A stretch of 64,000 nucleotides of DNA from an uncultured Thalassotalea sp. (GCA_947502355.1 CANMZP010000004.1:1-64000), one strand, 5' to 3'. Shown: positions 26,386 through 35,107, numbered from the stretch's first letter. The notes: generated from the sequence alone by a model not told the origin. A program made the numbers and translations.

Positions 26386-26498
26386 CTAGGGTCTGTTGAC
26401 CTTTGTTGTATAACTTTTGTTCTTAAGTTGAATGTAATTTCTACTTATTGCCAAGCAATTCGCTGCAAAAATCATCACCAAAGATAAACAGACCCTAG
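26386..26498. mobile_element. MITE-like element with 12-bp perfect terminal inverted repeats
   Basis: CTAGGGTCTGTT (26386-26397) and its exact reverse complement AACAGACCCTAG (26487-26498) bound a 113-bp AT-rich segment. Five further inner bases (CTTTG) also match at equal distance. The outermost CTAG could be a 4-bp target duplication, or TA a 2-bp one. There is no coding capacity. It lies in the 322-bp gap upstream of the DUF1538 operon, and is probably a non-autonomous transposon remnant. Confidence 0.6.
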
Positions 26499-26528
26499 CT
26501 TAAGGGCATTTATAAAAAAAAGATTCGT

Positions 26529-26987
26529 ATGCAAAAAATATTAATTAGCAGTTGTTTACTTGGCGAAAAAGTTCGCTACGACGGGCAGGGTAAAGGCATT
26601 GCACACCCTCAAATTAGTACTTGGCTACAAGAAGGGCGACTTGTAAAAATTTGCCCAGAAGTCAGTGGTGGTTTGCCAACCCCTCGAGCCAGAGCAGAAC
26701 GCCGTGGTAATCAGGTTATTAGCGAGTTTGATGACGATGTCAGTGTACAATTTTTGCTTGGCGCAAGAAAAGCATTAGCCTTATGCAAGGCGCATAATAT
26801 ACAGTATGCCTTGTTAAAGGAATTTAGCCCTTCGTGTGGTGCCAACCATATTTATGATGGCCAGTTTGCCGGAAACAAAATTGTCGGTCAGGGAATAACC
26901 GCAGAGTTTTTGACTGATCATGGCATCAACGTATTTAGTGAATTAGAAATATCTAGGCTACTTGAAAGCCTTCGTAACAATGGATAA
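26529..26987 (+). CDS. DUF523 protein (YbbK/COG1683 type)
   Basis: A cytosolic protein of 152 residues that fills the DUF523 family. The N-terminus ILISSCLLGEKVRYDG, the KICPEVSGGLPTPR segment and the LKEFSPSCGANHIYDG segment carry three conserved cysteines suited to metal or Fe-S binding, or to thiol chemistry. Function is unknown. The stop overlaps the possible upstream starts of the DUF885 gene, so the two are co-transcribed. Confidence 0.85.
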   Translation: MQKILISSCLLGEKVRYDGQGKGIAHPQISTWLQEGRLVKICPEVSGGLPTPRARAERRGNQVISEFDDDVSVQFLLGARKALALCKAHNIQYALLKEFSPSCGANHIYDGQFAGNKIVGQGITAEFLTDHGINVFSELEISRLLESLRNNG

Positions 26988-26991
26988 TCGA

Positions 26992-28755
26992 ATGACCATA
27001 AATAAAATAAAAAATATCATCACCGTTATCGCATTAACCTGCTTTATTTCAGCGTGTGCTCAACTTGAAAATAAACCGCGGCCAGATGCCAATAGCCAAC
27101 TTGCGCAACTGATAAGCGATCGGGATGCCTTAAAGAAAAAAGAAGACCCATTCAATAAAGACAACGATATGTTGTATTACGACATGTCCCCGCAGACACT
27201 TGCCAGTAAAAACGCGGCACGTAAGCTTTTATATACTCGTGCCCAAGGCATTGATGAAACCAAGCTTAGCGAAGATAACCGCATTAATCTCGCGGTATTA
27301 AAGTATGCATTGAAAAATGCCATCGACTCATACAAATATCGTGATCATTACATGCCTCTTACCGCTGAAGCCGGTTTTCATGCTTATGTAACTTACGTTG
27401 CCAATCGCTCTGATTTTAAAACGGTTGAAGACTATCAGTTATATATTAAGCGCTTATCTGCACTCGATACCTATTTTACACAACAAACGTATTGGTTAAA
27501 TGAAGGCATCAAACACGGCATAACCCAACCGAAAGTGGTACTTAGCGGTTTTGAAGACAGCATTAAAGCCTTTATTGTTGATGATGCCGAGCAAAGTGAT
27601 TTTTATCAGCCATTTAAACGCATGCCAAAGCATTTTACCGATAAGCAAATATCAACATTACAAGCGCAAGGTAAGCAGATTGTTTTAGAAAAAATTAACC
27701 CAATGTATCAGCGCTTTTACGATTATATGGTTAATACCTATATTCCCAACGCCAGAGAATCGATTGCGGCGACTGAATTACCAGACGGTAAAGCCTTTTA
27801 TCAAAACCGCATTGAACATTACACCACCTTGGAAATGACTGCCGATGAAATACATGACATCGGTCTGCAAGAAGTGGCGCGGATCAGAACACAGATGCAA
27901 GCCATCATTGAAAAAGTCGAATTTAAAGGCAGTTTTGCCGATTTTGTGCAGTTTTTACGTACCGATCCACAGTTTTATGCCACCACGCCAGAGCAATTAT
28001 TAAAAGAAGCCTCGTTTATTGCCAAAAAAATGGATGCCAAATTGCCGGCGCTGTTTAAAACCTTACCCAGAACCCCATACGGGGTAATTGAAGTACCAGC
28101 CAGTATTGCCCCTAAATACACAACGGGTCGCTATTCGGGTCCGAGTCGTGATGATCAGGCAGGAAATTATTGGGTAAACACCTATGCACTCGACCGTCGC
28201 CCATTATATGTGCTTGAGGCACTCACCTTGCATGAAGCGGTGCCGGGTCACCACTTACAAATCAGCCTGGCCAGAGAAATGGATGATGTGCCAGCGTTTC
28301 GCAACCAAACCTATATTTCGGCCTTTGGTGAAGGTTGGGGCTTGTACTCAGAATTTCTAGGCATTGAAGCCGGTTTCTATCAAGACCCGTATTCGGATTT
28401 TGGCCGTTTAACCTACGAGATGTGGCGTGCGGTAAGATTGGTCGTTGATACAGGGATGCACGCGAAAGGTTGGTCGCGTCAGCAAGCGATGGATTATCTG
28501 GCCAATAACTCGGCGTTGTCTTTGCATAATGTGCAAACTGAAATCGACCGTTATATCTCCTGGCCTGCGCAAGCGTTATCTTACAAGCTGGGAGAGCTTA
28601 CCATTAAGAAACTGCGTTTACGTGCGGAACAGCAACTGGGTGAACAGTTTGATTTGCGAGAATTTCACGATCAAGTATTAAAGAACGGCTCCATTCCATT
28701 ATCGTTACTGGAAACCGTTATTGATGAGTACATTGCTGAGAAAAAGGCGGGATAA
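26992..28755 (+). CDS. DUF885 family lipoprotein, putative zinc peptidase
   Basis: A 587-residue secreted protein. I take the ATG at 26992 because it gives a clean lipoprotein signal (ALTCFISAC, lipid Cys near 22). TTG at 26962 and ATG at 26980 are also in frame. The DUF885 metal site is visible: HEAVPGHH (near 415, LTLHEAVPGHHLQ) followed by a GEGWGLYSE segment about 40 residues later, as in gluzincin-like enzymes. It is likely a periplasmic or surface peptidase. The last 30 bases of the gene are the first unit of a tandem repeat that continues past the stop, and a riboswitch-controlled transcript on the other strand may run into this end. Confidence 0.88.
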   Translation: MTINKIKNIITVIALTCFISACAQLENKPRPDANSQLAQLISDRDALKKKEDPFNKDNDMLYYDMSPQTLASKNAARKLLYTRAQGIDETKLSEDNRINLAVLKYALKNAIDSYKYRDHYMPLTAEAGFHAYVTYVANRSDFKTVEDYQLYIKRLSALDTYFTQQTYWLNEGIKHGITQPKVVLSGFEDSIKAFIVDDAEQSDFYQPFKRMPKHFTDKQISTLQAQGKQIVLEKINPMYQRFYDYMVNTYIPNARESIAATELPDGKAFYQNRIEHYTTLEMTADEIHDIGLQEVARIRTQMQAIIEKVEFKGSFADFVQFLRTDPQFYATTPEQLLKEASFIAKKMDAKLPALFKTLPRTPYGVIEVPASIAPKYTTGRYSGPSRDDQAGNYWVNTYALDRRPLYVLEALTLHEAVPGHHLQISLAREMDDVPAFRNQTYISAFGEGWGLYSEFLGIEAGFYQDPYSDFGRLTYEMWRAVRLVVDTGMHAKGWSRQQAMDYLANNSALSLHNVQTEIDRYISWPAQALSYKLGELTIKKLRLRAEQQLGEQFDLREFHDQVLKNGSIPLSLLETVIDEYIAEKKAG

Positions 28756-28960
28756 TAGGATCAAGCATAAGCCGGCACTTCGCAGAGTAATACATTGCTG
28801 AGAAAAGGCGGCATAATAGGATCAAGCATAAGTCGGCACTACGCAGAGTAATACATTGCTGAGAAAAAGGCGGCATAATAGGATTAGCATAAGTCGGCAC
28901 TATGCAGAGTAATACATTGCAGAGTAATACATTGCAGAGTAATACATTGAAGAACAATAC
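28729..28960 (+). repeat. 61-62-bp tandem repeat derived from the DUF885 3' end
   Basis: Units start near 28729, 28791 and 28852, with a truncated one at about 28914. The first contains the last codons and stop of the DUF885 gene; later copies keep the CATTGCTGAGAAAA..GGCGG..ATAATAGGAT core with a few changes. At the right end a 15-bp subunit (CATTGCAGAGTAATA) is itself repeated (28916, 28931, then degenerate to 28960). This is local slippage or duplication, not a known repeat family. Confidence 0.9.
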
Positions 28961-29145
28961 ATTCCACGCGTCGTAGTTCCGGCTTCAACCGGATCTTGGT
29001 TTACACAACCATATTATTTAGCTATTTGATAGAGTGGATAAGGTGGTGATAAAGGATTTTGTTGCACGAAGAAATAAGACAAGGCCCGCAAAGAAACACG
29101 GCATTCATTGGTTCTACCAGGAAAGATAAGCCCCCACTATATCTT

Positions 29146-29256
29146 AGTCGGCAGTCCCGCTGTCATTGGTTTCAACCTGATTTTATCAATCTGATCTCTA
29201 CCTTTAGACCGGTAACTTTGCGTCCCTGATTTTCATCAGGTTTGCCTTGGACGAGC
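29146..29256 (-). ncRNA. Cyclic di-GMP-I riboswitch (GEMM-I aptamer)
   Basis: On the minus strand the aptamer core is unmistakable: GGCAAACC (rc of 29239-29246), the hairpin CCTGAT-GAAA-ATCAGG with GNRA tetraloop, GGGACGCAAAG (rc of 29216-29226), ACCGGTCTAAA (rc of 29203-29213), an extended second stem, and the closing strand ATGACAGCGGGACTGCCGA (rc of 29150-29168). This order and these conserved bases match GEMM-I. A consensus promoter lies just upstream. Downstream on that strand there is no recognisable gene, only the DUF885 repeats and the antisense side of DUF885. An AAGATA/TATCTT hairpin just after the aptamer may be part of an expression platform. Confidence 0.88.
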
Positions 29257-29273
29257 TAAGTAGCCCTGTCGTC

Positions 29274-29301
29274 ATTATAGCCAATCTAATTTCTCTGTAA
29301 A
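29274..29301 (-). promoter_or_regulatory. Strong sigma-70 promoter for the c-di-GMP riboswitch
   Basis: On the minus strand: TTTACA (-35, rc of 29296-29301), a 16-bp spacer, and a perfect TATAAT (-10, rc of 29274-29279). The expected start is near 29267, a few bases before the aptamer. Confidence 0.8.
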
Positions 29302-29400
29302 ATTTTTTTTAAGATAATTCGTGAAAACATTGGCTTTTTGTGGGAATTTGCAGCAACTCACCCTAATATGGTGATTATATTGATTAATAATGGAGTAAAT

Positions 29401-30258
29401 ATGAGTAAGGTTTTAACCGAGCTGCTAGGGTTGTTAAAGCTTGAAGCGCTGGATGATAATTTATATGTAGGCCAAAGCCAGGATTTAGGTTATCGCAATG
29501 TGTTTGGTGGGCAGGTGATTGGTCAGGCACTTTCGGCCGCAACACAAACGGTTGAAAGCGACAGGCACTTACATTCGCTACATAGTTATTTCCTTTTGCC
29601 AGGTGATGCAAAGAAAACCATAGTCTATTTGGTTGAAATCATCCGTGATGGGCGCAGTTTCAGCACCCGCCGAGTAAAGGCGATGCAAAATGGTAAAGTC
29701 ATCTTTACCATAATGGCTTCCTTTCAAGTGGATGAAGTTGGCTTTGAGCATCAAGACACCATGCCCGATGTCGTATCACCGGATGGGTTGGAAAACATGT
29801 TGCAAATTCACACGGCGCAAAAACATCATATTCCTGAATCCTTGCATGACCGATTACTTGCTGAGCGACCAATTGAGTTTCGCCCAGCCAAGCCTTACGA
29901 CTGGGTTAGCCCTGAAAAATCAAAACCCTATAACCAGTTATGGATGCGAACCGCTGGCGATATGCCCGATAATTTAAGCATCCATAAGTACCTACTTGCG
30001 TATGCCTCCGATTATAATTTCTTGCCTACTGCGGTTCATCCGCATGGCCGCAGTATTTGGTCGAGGGACTTTCAAATAGCGACCATAGATCACTCCATGT
30101 GGTTTCATCGTCCATTTCGATTTGATGACTGGTTGCTATACGATATTGATAGCCCTTCAGCGACGGGAGGCCGTGGATTGGTGCGTGGTAAAATATTTAA
30201 CCAGCGCGGTGAATTAGTTGCTTCTACAGCCCAAGAAGGGGTTATTCGTCAGTATTAG
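29401..30258 (+). CDS. tesB: Acyl-CoA thioesterase II TesB
   Basis: A 285-residue cytosolic thioesterase that splits acyl-CoA into free acid and CoA. The frame is open for 21 codons further up, but the ATG at 29401 has GGAG eight bases upstream and gives the exact length of E. coli TesB (286). Double hotdog fold: the first domain (about 20-115) includes YRNVFGGQVIGQAL, the second (about 160-285) the LAYASDYNFLPTAV segment (catalytic Asp), DHSMWFHRPF, and STAQEGVIRQ (Gln) at the end, which match the known TesB catalytic Asp/Thr/Gln. Its promoter region is shared head-to-head with the riboswitch promoter. Confidence 0.95.
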   Translation: MSKVLTELLGLLKLEALDDNLYVGQSQDLGYRNVFGGQVIGQALSAATQTVESDRHLHSLHSYFLLPGDAKKTIVYLVEIIRDGRSFSTRRVKAMQNGKVIFTIMASFQVDEVGFEHQDTMPDVVSPDGLENMLQIHTAQKHHIPESLHDRLLAERPIEFRPAKPYDWVSPEKSKPYNQLWMRTAGDMPDNLSIHKYLLAYASDYNFLPTAVHPHGRSIWSRDFQIATIDHSMWFHRPFRFDDWLLYDIDSPSATGGRGLVRGKIFNQRGELVASTAQEGVIRQY

Positions 30259-30275
30259 TTGAGGTGTTTTGCCCC

Positions 30276-31049
30276 TTATTTTTTGTATTTTGCGAGCCGC
30301 TTACTCATAAACTCTCGAAAGTAGCGCTCAGCATTGGTTTCACCGCAAGCACTGTAAGATGTCACTTTACCTAAACCATCATCAATAAAGCTTAAATCGG
30401 TGGTTTGGGTGCAAACCCCATTTTGTTTGGTGATGGTTTCATTGCCGACAACCGTGGCGTTTTGTTTTCGTTTTTGTTCTTGGCTTAATTCGACTTTTCT
30501 TTGTGGCACGGCTTCAGGTTGTGTTTGCATAATGGAATGGCCTCGTTGAGCTTGCGCCTTGGCTATCTCTTCTTGAATCCAGGCTTGTTCTTGTTGTTCT
30601 ACCAATTTGCTTACCCCTTGATAAGGGTTGAACGTGACCTTGCTTCTATTGCTGCTTTTCTTATTGATTGCAAGAGGCGTCGATACGACTGGCTCTGCCG
30701 CGGCAACCTCTGGCACGTTATTGTTGGGTTTAATGGGTGTGGTTTCGGTTAATGGCTCAACGGGAGCTGTATTCGGAACAAGTGGTTTTAGCGGCTCTAA
30801 AGCAACGGTAACTGACGGATCAGGTTCCGAAGTGGCTAAGCGAGGGAGTGAGGCGGTTGTGTTCTCAGTGTTTTTTTGTGGGGCTTTAAATAGATAGCTT
30901 TTGATGACCGGGTTTACGTTTTTGTTAGCGCTTTTTTTAGCGATTTTCGCGGGGGCCGCTTGGTAGTGTTGGGCGATAAATAGGAGCAACACCGCATGGA
31001 GTGTGATGGACAATATTAATGCATGTACAAACTTTTTATTGGCCTGCAT
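30276..31049 (-). CDS. Membrane-anchored protein with TonB-like N-terminus
   Basis: A 257-residue protein. A cytosolic stub MQANKKFVHAL is followed by one TM (about 10-29, LILSITLHAVLLLFIAQHY), in the manner of TonB or TolA, with the conserved S...H pattern seen in TonB anchors. A Pro/Thr/Lys-rich periplasmic linker (about 60-130), a Gln/Glu helix (about 145-170) and a small C-terminal domain with two Cys (GVCTQTTDLSF, SYSACGETNAERYF) follow. The C-terminal domain does not look like TonB_C. Function is unknown; it may be an energy-coupling relative or a periplasm-spanning adaptor. It follows ybdG after 88 bp and may be co-transcribed with it. Confidence 0.7.
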   Translation of the reverse strand: MQANKKFVHALILSITLHAVLLLFIAQHYQAAPAKIAKKSANKNVNPVIKSYLFKAPQKNTENTTASLPRLATSEPDPSVTVALEPLKPLVPNTAPVEPLTETTPIKPNNNVPEVAAAEPVVSTPLAINKKSSNRSKVTFNPYQGVSKLVEQQEQAWIQEEIAKAQAQRGHSIMQTQPEAVPQRKVELSQEQKRKQNATVVGNETITKQNGVCTQTTDLSFIDDGLGKVTSYSACGETNAERYFREFMSKRLAKYKK

Positions 31050-31101
31050 TCATCTTATCCCAAGCGCATTATCGATTAAAAATTATATTCTTAGGCCTAG
31101 A

Positions 31102-31125
31102 AACCCGCTGAAAGTTCAACGGGTT
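31102..31125 (-). terminator. Hairpin between ybdG and the TonB-like gene
   Basis: AACCCG and CGGGTT pair around a loop of 12 bases after the ybdG stop. The T-run on the minus strand is short (GGGTTTCT), so it is at best a partial terminator. Confidence 0.35.
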
Positions 31126-31137
31126 AGGATAATTGTT

Positions 31138-32391
31138 TTAAGATGATTTTGGAGCTATTTGTTGCCAATCAAAACCACTAGGTGCTTGAAATATCCGTAA
31201 GTCGAACAGCGGCGCAATGGCAAATAAGTGATCAAAAACATCTGCCTGTATGCCTTCGTAGTTTACCCAATTGGTATCCGTACTGAAAAAATACAATTCC
31301 AATTCAACCCCATATTGGCTTGGCTTTAGCTGTCTGACCATGCAGGTCATATTGGGATGAACATTGGGATGTTGATGAAGATATTCAGTAATATAAGCCC
31401 TAAAAGTACCAATATTCGTCAATCTTCTTCGATTTGGATTTTCTTCTTGAACCAATCCCTGTTGCTGGTGATATTCACTCAGTTGCTGATGTTTCTGCTG
31501 CAGATAAGACTTCAATAAGGCCAGTTCTTGCAACTTGGTTAGCAATGCCTGATCACAAAACTTGATGGTGGCTAAATCAATGCTGATGCTCCGCTTGATG
31601 CGACGACCACCCGATGACGACATACCACGCCAGTTTTTAAAAGACTCACTGATTAAAGCGTACGTTGGAATTGTGGTAACCGTGTTGTCCCAGTTTTTAA
31701 CTTTTACCGTATTTAAACCGATTTCCTGAACTGCCCCGTCCGCACCATATTGCGGCATTTCAATCCAGTCTTCTGGTGCCACCATTTTATTGGCCGAAAT
31801 TTGAATACTGGCCACCAAGCCTTTGATGGTATCTTGAAAGACCAATAACAAAACAGCGGTTAATGCACCTAAACCACTGAGAATATACAATGGCGAGCGA
31901 TCCACCAGGTTGGATATGGCAATAATGATGGCAACGAGATAAATGGCCAGTTTTAACAACTGAATGGTGGCGTTGAGAGGAAGATAGCGCTCTTTACTTT
32001 TTTGTTGGAACAGCTGGTTGGTGACATTAAGAAGCGCGCTTAAAGAGCGGGCTATTTGAATGCTAATCGCCACCTTGGCAACGGTAATGATGATTTGCTG
32101 CAACTGTTGATGATCGGGAAGAAATATTGACGTCAATGCCATTAATAACACTGATGGGATCAACCAAGCAATCCGATCGAATACTTGATGAGTAAACAAT
32201 AAATCATCGGCTTTATTACGGGTCCGGGTAATGATTTTTGACACCAGTTTTAATACCTGATTTTTACCGATATAAAAACTCAGCCAACAAATTAAAAGCA
32301 GTAGGGCGCTACCAATAACGGCGGAGAAAATATCAAGGTAAGGACCACCCACATTAAGGCCTTGCAGCCATTGCTGAATATATTGCGACAT
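31138..32391 (-). CDS. ybdG: Mechanosensitive channel of miniconductance YbdG (MscS family)
   Basis: A 417-residue inner-membrane channel that opens under osmotic stress. It matches E. coli YbdG (415) in length and order: five N-terminal TMs (about 20-200), then GLGALTAVLLLVFQDTIKGLVA as the pore helix, and the cytosolic MscS beta-domain EMPQYGADGAVQEIGLNTVKVKNWDNT (about 230-260). The SFKNWRGMSSSGGRRIKRS segment and the C-terminal FDHLFAIAPLFDLRIFQ are both YbdG-specific. The start at 32391 has GGAATA upstream. It is divergent from proB. Confidence 0.92.
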   Translation of the reverse strand: MSQYIQQWLQGLNVGGPYLDIFSAVIGSALLLLICWLSFYIGKNQVLKLVSKIITRTRNKADDLLFTHQVFDRIAWLIPSVLLMALTSIFLPDHQQLQQIIITVAKVAISIQIARSLSALLNVTNQLFQQKSKERYLPLNATIQLLKLAIYLVAIIIAISNLVDRSPLYILSGLGALTAVLLLVFQDTIKGLVASIQISANKMVAPEDWIEMPQYGADGAVQEIGLNTVKVKNWDNTVTTIPTYALISESFKNWRGMSSSGGRRIKRSISIDLATIKFCDQALLTKLQELALLKSYLQQKHQQLSEYHQQQGLVQEENPNRRRLTNIGTFRAYITEYLHQHPNVHPNMTCMVRQLKPSQYGVELELYFFSTDTNWVNYEGIQADVFDHLFAIAPLFDLRIFQAPSGFDWQQIAPKSS

Positions 32392-32626
32392 AGTTATTCC
32401 GATAGATTCGATGATTCAGGTTTAGCATAGCAGTTAATCCGGCGCTATTAAATCCCGAAATTTGCCGTTTTAATGCATTTAACGCAATGAAATTACTAAA
32501 GAATAATCCTTATTTCAGGGCGTAAACCGTGATTGGTATTATTTATAGCGAAAAGATTGTTGCATCTTGGTATAAATTGGGTTTTTCTATAGTAAGTAAA
32601 TAAAAGGTAAACAGGCGGGGAAAGCC

Positions 32627-33733
32627 GTGAATTTCAAACGTATCGTGATAAAAGTTGGCAGTGCCTTGGTGTCACCCGATGGCAAAGGCTGCAGTGGTAA
32701 GTATTTATTATCCATTGCCCGGTTTATCAATGCTTGTCATGAGCAAGGCAAAGAGGTCATTTTGGTGTCTTCTGGAAGCGTTGCTGCAGGCCGAGGGTTG
32801 ATTGCGCATGGCTCTGCAAATCCATCCATTGCCAGTAAGCAAGCCATGGCCGCGGTTGGGCAAATGCAGATGATGGCTAATTGGCAGCGTTTTTTTGATT
32901 TTCCCTGTTCACAATTATTAATAACCCATGGCGATTTAAAAGACCGTCCACGATACCTTAATATTAAGAACACCCTGCGGGTGCTGTTAGAAAATCGGGT
33001 GTTGCCGATTATTAATGAAAACGATACCGTCGCAACCCAAGAGCTAAAAGTTGGCGACAACGATAATCTCGCGGCGTTAGTCGCCATGGTGAGCGATGCC
33101 GATTGCTTGTATATTTTAAGTGATGTGAACGGTGTTTATAACAAAGACCCAAACCGTTATGACGATGCCACATTATTGCCACAAATCGAGACTATTGATG
33201 CCAGCGTTTATGCCATGGCCGGTGGAACCAGCAATAAAATAGCTACCGGCGGCATGAAAACTAAAATCCAAGCCGCCGAAAAAGCCTGCGAGCATGGCAT
33301 TCAAACTTATATTTTAAATGGTCGCAACAGCGAGGTATTTTCAGCGTTATTACAGGGTCATAACCCCGGCACCTGTTTTGTTGCCAAACAATTGCCCATG
33401 AAAGCGAAAAAGCACTGGCTTAAGCATACCCTGAAAAGTCACGGTGTTGTTGTGATTGACGCTGGCGCCGTAAACGCATTAAAAACAAAAGGGGCCTCTT
33501 TGCTGGCTTCTGGTATTGTTGGTGTTGATGGGCAATTTGCTAAAGGTGAGTCGGTATCGATTGTTCATGGTGAAAGCCAAGAAGTGTTAGCCAAGGGCAT
33601 TTGTCAGTACAGTCATCAAGAGCTACAAAAGATACAAGGCAAAGGCAGTAATGAAATCGAAACCATTCTTGGCTATTGCCCAAGCAAAGAAATTATCCAC
33701 CGCGACGATTTAGTGCTAGTAAGCGCCATTTAA
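32627..33733 (+). CDS. proB: Glutamate 5-kinase ProB
   Basis: First enzyme of proline synthesis: phosphorylates L-glutamate with ATP. 368 residues, full length with both domains: amino-acid kinase (about 1-255; KVGSALVSPDG, the SSGSVAAGRG loop, INENDTVA, GDNDNLAA, GGMKTKIQAA) and a C-terminal PUA domain (about 275-360). It starts with GTG after a GGGGAAAG ribosome site. proA follows after 52 bp, so the two form an operon. Feedback inhibition by proline is expected from the family. Confidence 0.96.
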   Translation: MNFKRIVIKVGSALVSPDGKGCSGKYLLSIARFINACHEQGKEVILVSSGSVAAGRGLIAHGSANPSIASKQAMAAVGQMQMMANWQRFFDFPCSQLLITHGDLKDRPRYLNIKNTLRVLLENRVLPIINENDTVATQELKVGDNDNLAALVAMVSDADCLYILSDVNGVYNKDPNRYDDATLLPQIETIDASVYAMAGGTSNKIATGGMKTKIQAAEKACEHGIQTYILNGRNSEVFSALLQGHNPGTCFVAKQLPMKAKKHWLKHTLKSHGVVVIDAGAVNALKTKGASLLASGIVGVDGQFAKGESVSIVHGESQEVLAKGICQYSHQELQKIQGKGSNEIETILGYCPSKEIIHRDDLVLVSAI

Positions 33734-33785
33734 ATACTCGAATGACCATGAAATAATCATCTCCCCTAACGGTAAGGATATATGA

Positions 33786-35045
33786 ATGAACACAGAAGGT
33801 TTTGATATAAAGCGACTGGCGAAAAAAGCCAAGGTTGGGGCAACACAGGCCGCGCAATTAGATACTGAAAATAAAAATCGCATTTTAAGGGCGATGGCAG
33901 ACAATCTGCTTGCCGCTCAAGATCATATTATTTTTGAAAACAGCAAAGACATTGCCAAGGGCGAAGCGAAAGGCTTGTCAGCGGCCATGCTTGACCGGTT
34001 ATTATTGACCCCTGAGCGAGTTAAAGGCATTCGTGATGCCATTATCGATATTGTTAATTTGCCCGATCCTATCGGTAATGTTACTGGCAGAGCGAAACGC
34101 CCAAGTGGCATAGAAGTGGGTAAAATGCGTATCCCATTAGGGGTGATAGCGATGATTTATGAAGCCAGACCCAATGTGACGGCAGAGGCCGCAGCATTGT
34201 GTTTAAAAGCCGGAAATGGGGTGATATTACGCGGTGGCTCTGAAGCACTGCATTCCAATCTAGCCATTGCCGAGATACTGCATAAAACATTGCAGCAATT
34301 TGACATACAATCTGAAGTGATTTCCGTCGTTCCAGACCCAGACCGTAAAGTCATTGAAACCATGTTGACCTTAAATCAGGACATTGATTTGGTGATCCCA
34401 CGTGGTGGTGAGAATTTAATTCGCTTCGTTACCGATAATTCCCGTATTCCGGTGATCCAACACTTTAAAGGCGTATGTCATTTGTATGTCGATAAAGAAG
34501 CCGATTTGGACAAAGCACTGGCCATATTGGTCAATGGTAAAACGCAAAGACCTAGCGCCTGTAATGCATTGGAAACCTTGTTAGTCCATGCCGATGTTGC
34601 GAATGAATTGTTAACAAAAGCAGAGCTGGCGTTAACGCCTTTTGCGGTAAAAGTGCATGCCTGTAAAAACAGCTTGGAGTATTTCCCAAATGGTCAATTA
34701 GCCACCGATGCCGATTATGATGCCGAATATTTAACGCAAGAAATTGCCATAAGAGTGGTGGATGATTTCGAGCATGCGATTGCTCATATTCGTCAATACA
34801 CGTCGGATCATACCGAAGTGATCGTTACCGAAAATCAGCAAACGGCAAATGATTTTATTCGCAAAATTAACTCATCCGTGGTGATGGTCAATGCATCATC
34901 AAGGTTTTCTGATGGCGGTGAATTGGGGCTGGGCTCTGAAATCGGAATCTCCACCAGTAAATTGCATGCCTATGGCCCGATGGGTCTCGAAGCATTAACA
35001 ACGGAAAAGTTTGTGGTTTATGGGCAAGGTGAAGTTCGAGTTTAA
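33786..35045 (+). CDS. proA: Gamma-glutamyl phosphate reductase ProA
   Basis: Second enzyme of proline synthesis: reduces gamma-glutamyl phosphate to glutamate semialdehyde with NADPH. 419 residues, the usual length. Family signatures are RIPLGVIAMIYEARPNVT, the active Cys259 in QRPSACNALETLL, and SSRFSDGGELGLGSEIGIST near the C-terminus. It is co-transcribed with proB and has a TAAGGATA ribosome site. A second ATG four bases upstream is out of frame. Confidence 0.96.
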   Translation: MNTEGFDIKRLAKKAKVGATQAAQLDTENKNRILRAMADNLLAAQDHIIFENSKDIAKGEAKGLSAAMLDRLLLTPERVKGIRDAIIDIVNLPDPIGNVTGRAKRPSGIEVGKMRIPLGVIAMIYEARPNVTAEAAALCLKAGNGVILRGGSEALHSNLAIAEILHKTLQQFDIQSEVISVVPDPDRKVIETMLTLNQDIDLVIPRGGENLIRFVTDNSRIPVIQHFKGVCHLYVDKEADLDKALAILVNGKTQRPSACNALETLLVHADVANELLTKAELALTPFAVKVHACKNSLEYFPNGQLATDADYDAEYLTQEIAIRVVDDFEHAIAHIRQYTSDHTEVIVTENQQTANDFIRKINSSVVMVNASSRFSDGGELGLGSEIGISTSKLHAYGPMGLEALTTEKFVVYGQGEVRV

Positions 35046-35061
35046 CTGCGTGAGTTGGTTA

Positions 35062-35083
35062 AGGTGCCCAGATAAGGGCACCT
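35062..35083. terminator. Hairpin between convergent proA and ilvC
   Basis: AGGTGCCC (35062-35069) pairs with GGGCACCT (35076-35083). There is no long T-run. It lies in the 62-bp convergent gap. Confidence 0.55.
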
Positions 35084-35107
35084 ATGAATACGTTAAAGAC
35101 TGAAAGA

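Noticed and set aside
28718-28957. 79-residue minus-strand frame with repeated NVLLC
   Set aside because: Entirely made of the tandem repeat and the antisense of the DUF885 end, so it is probably not a real protein, though it lies downstream of the riboswitch.
28729-28960. Possible CRISPR array because of regular repeats
   Set aside because: Units are direct tandem copies without unique spacers and have no Cas genes nearby.
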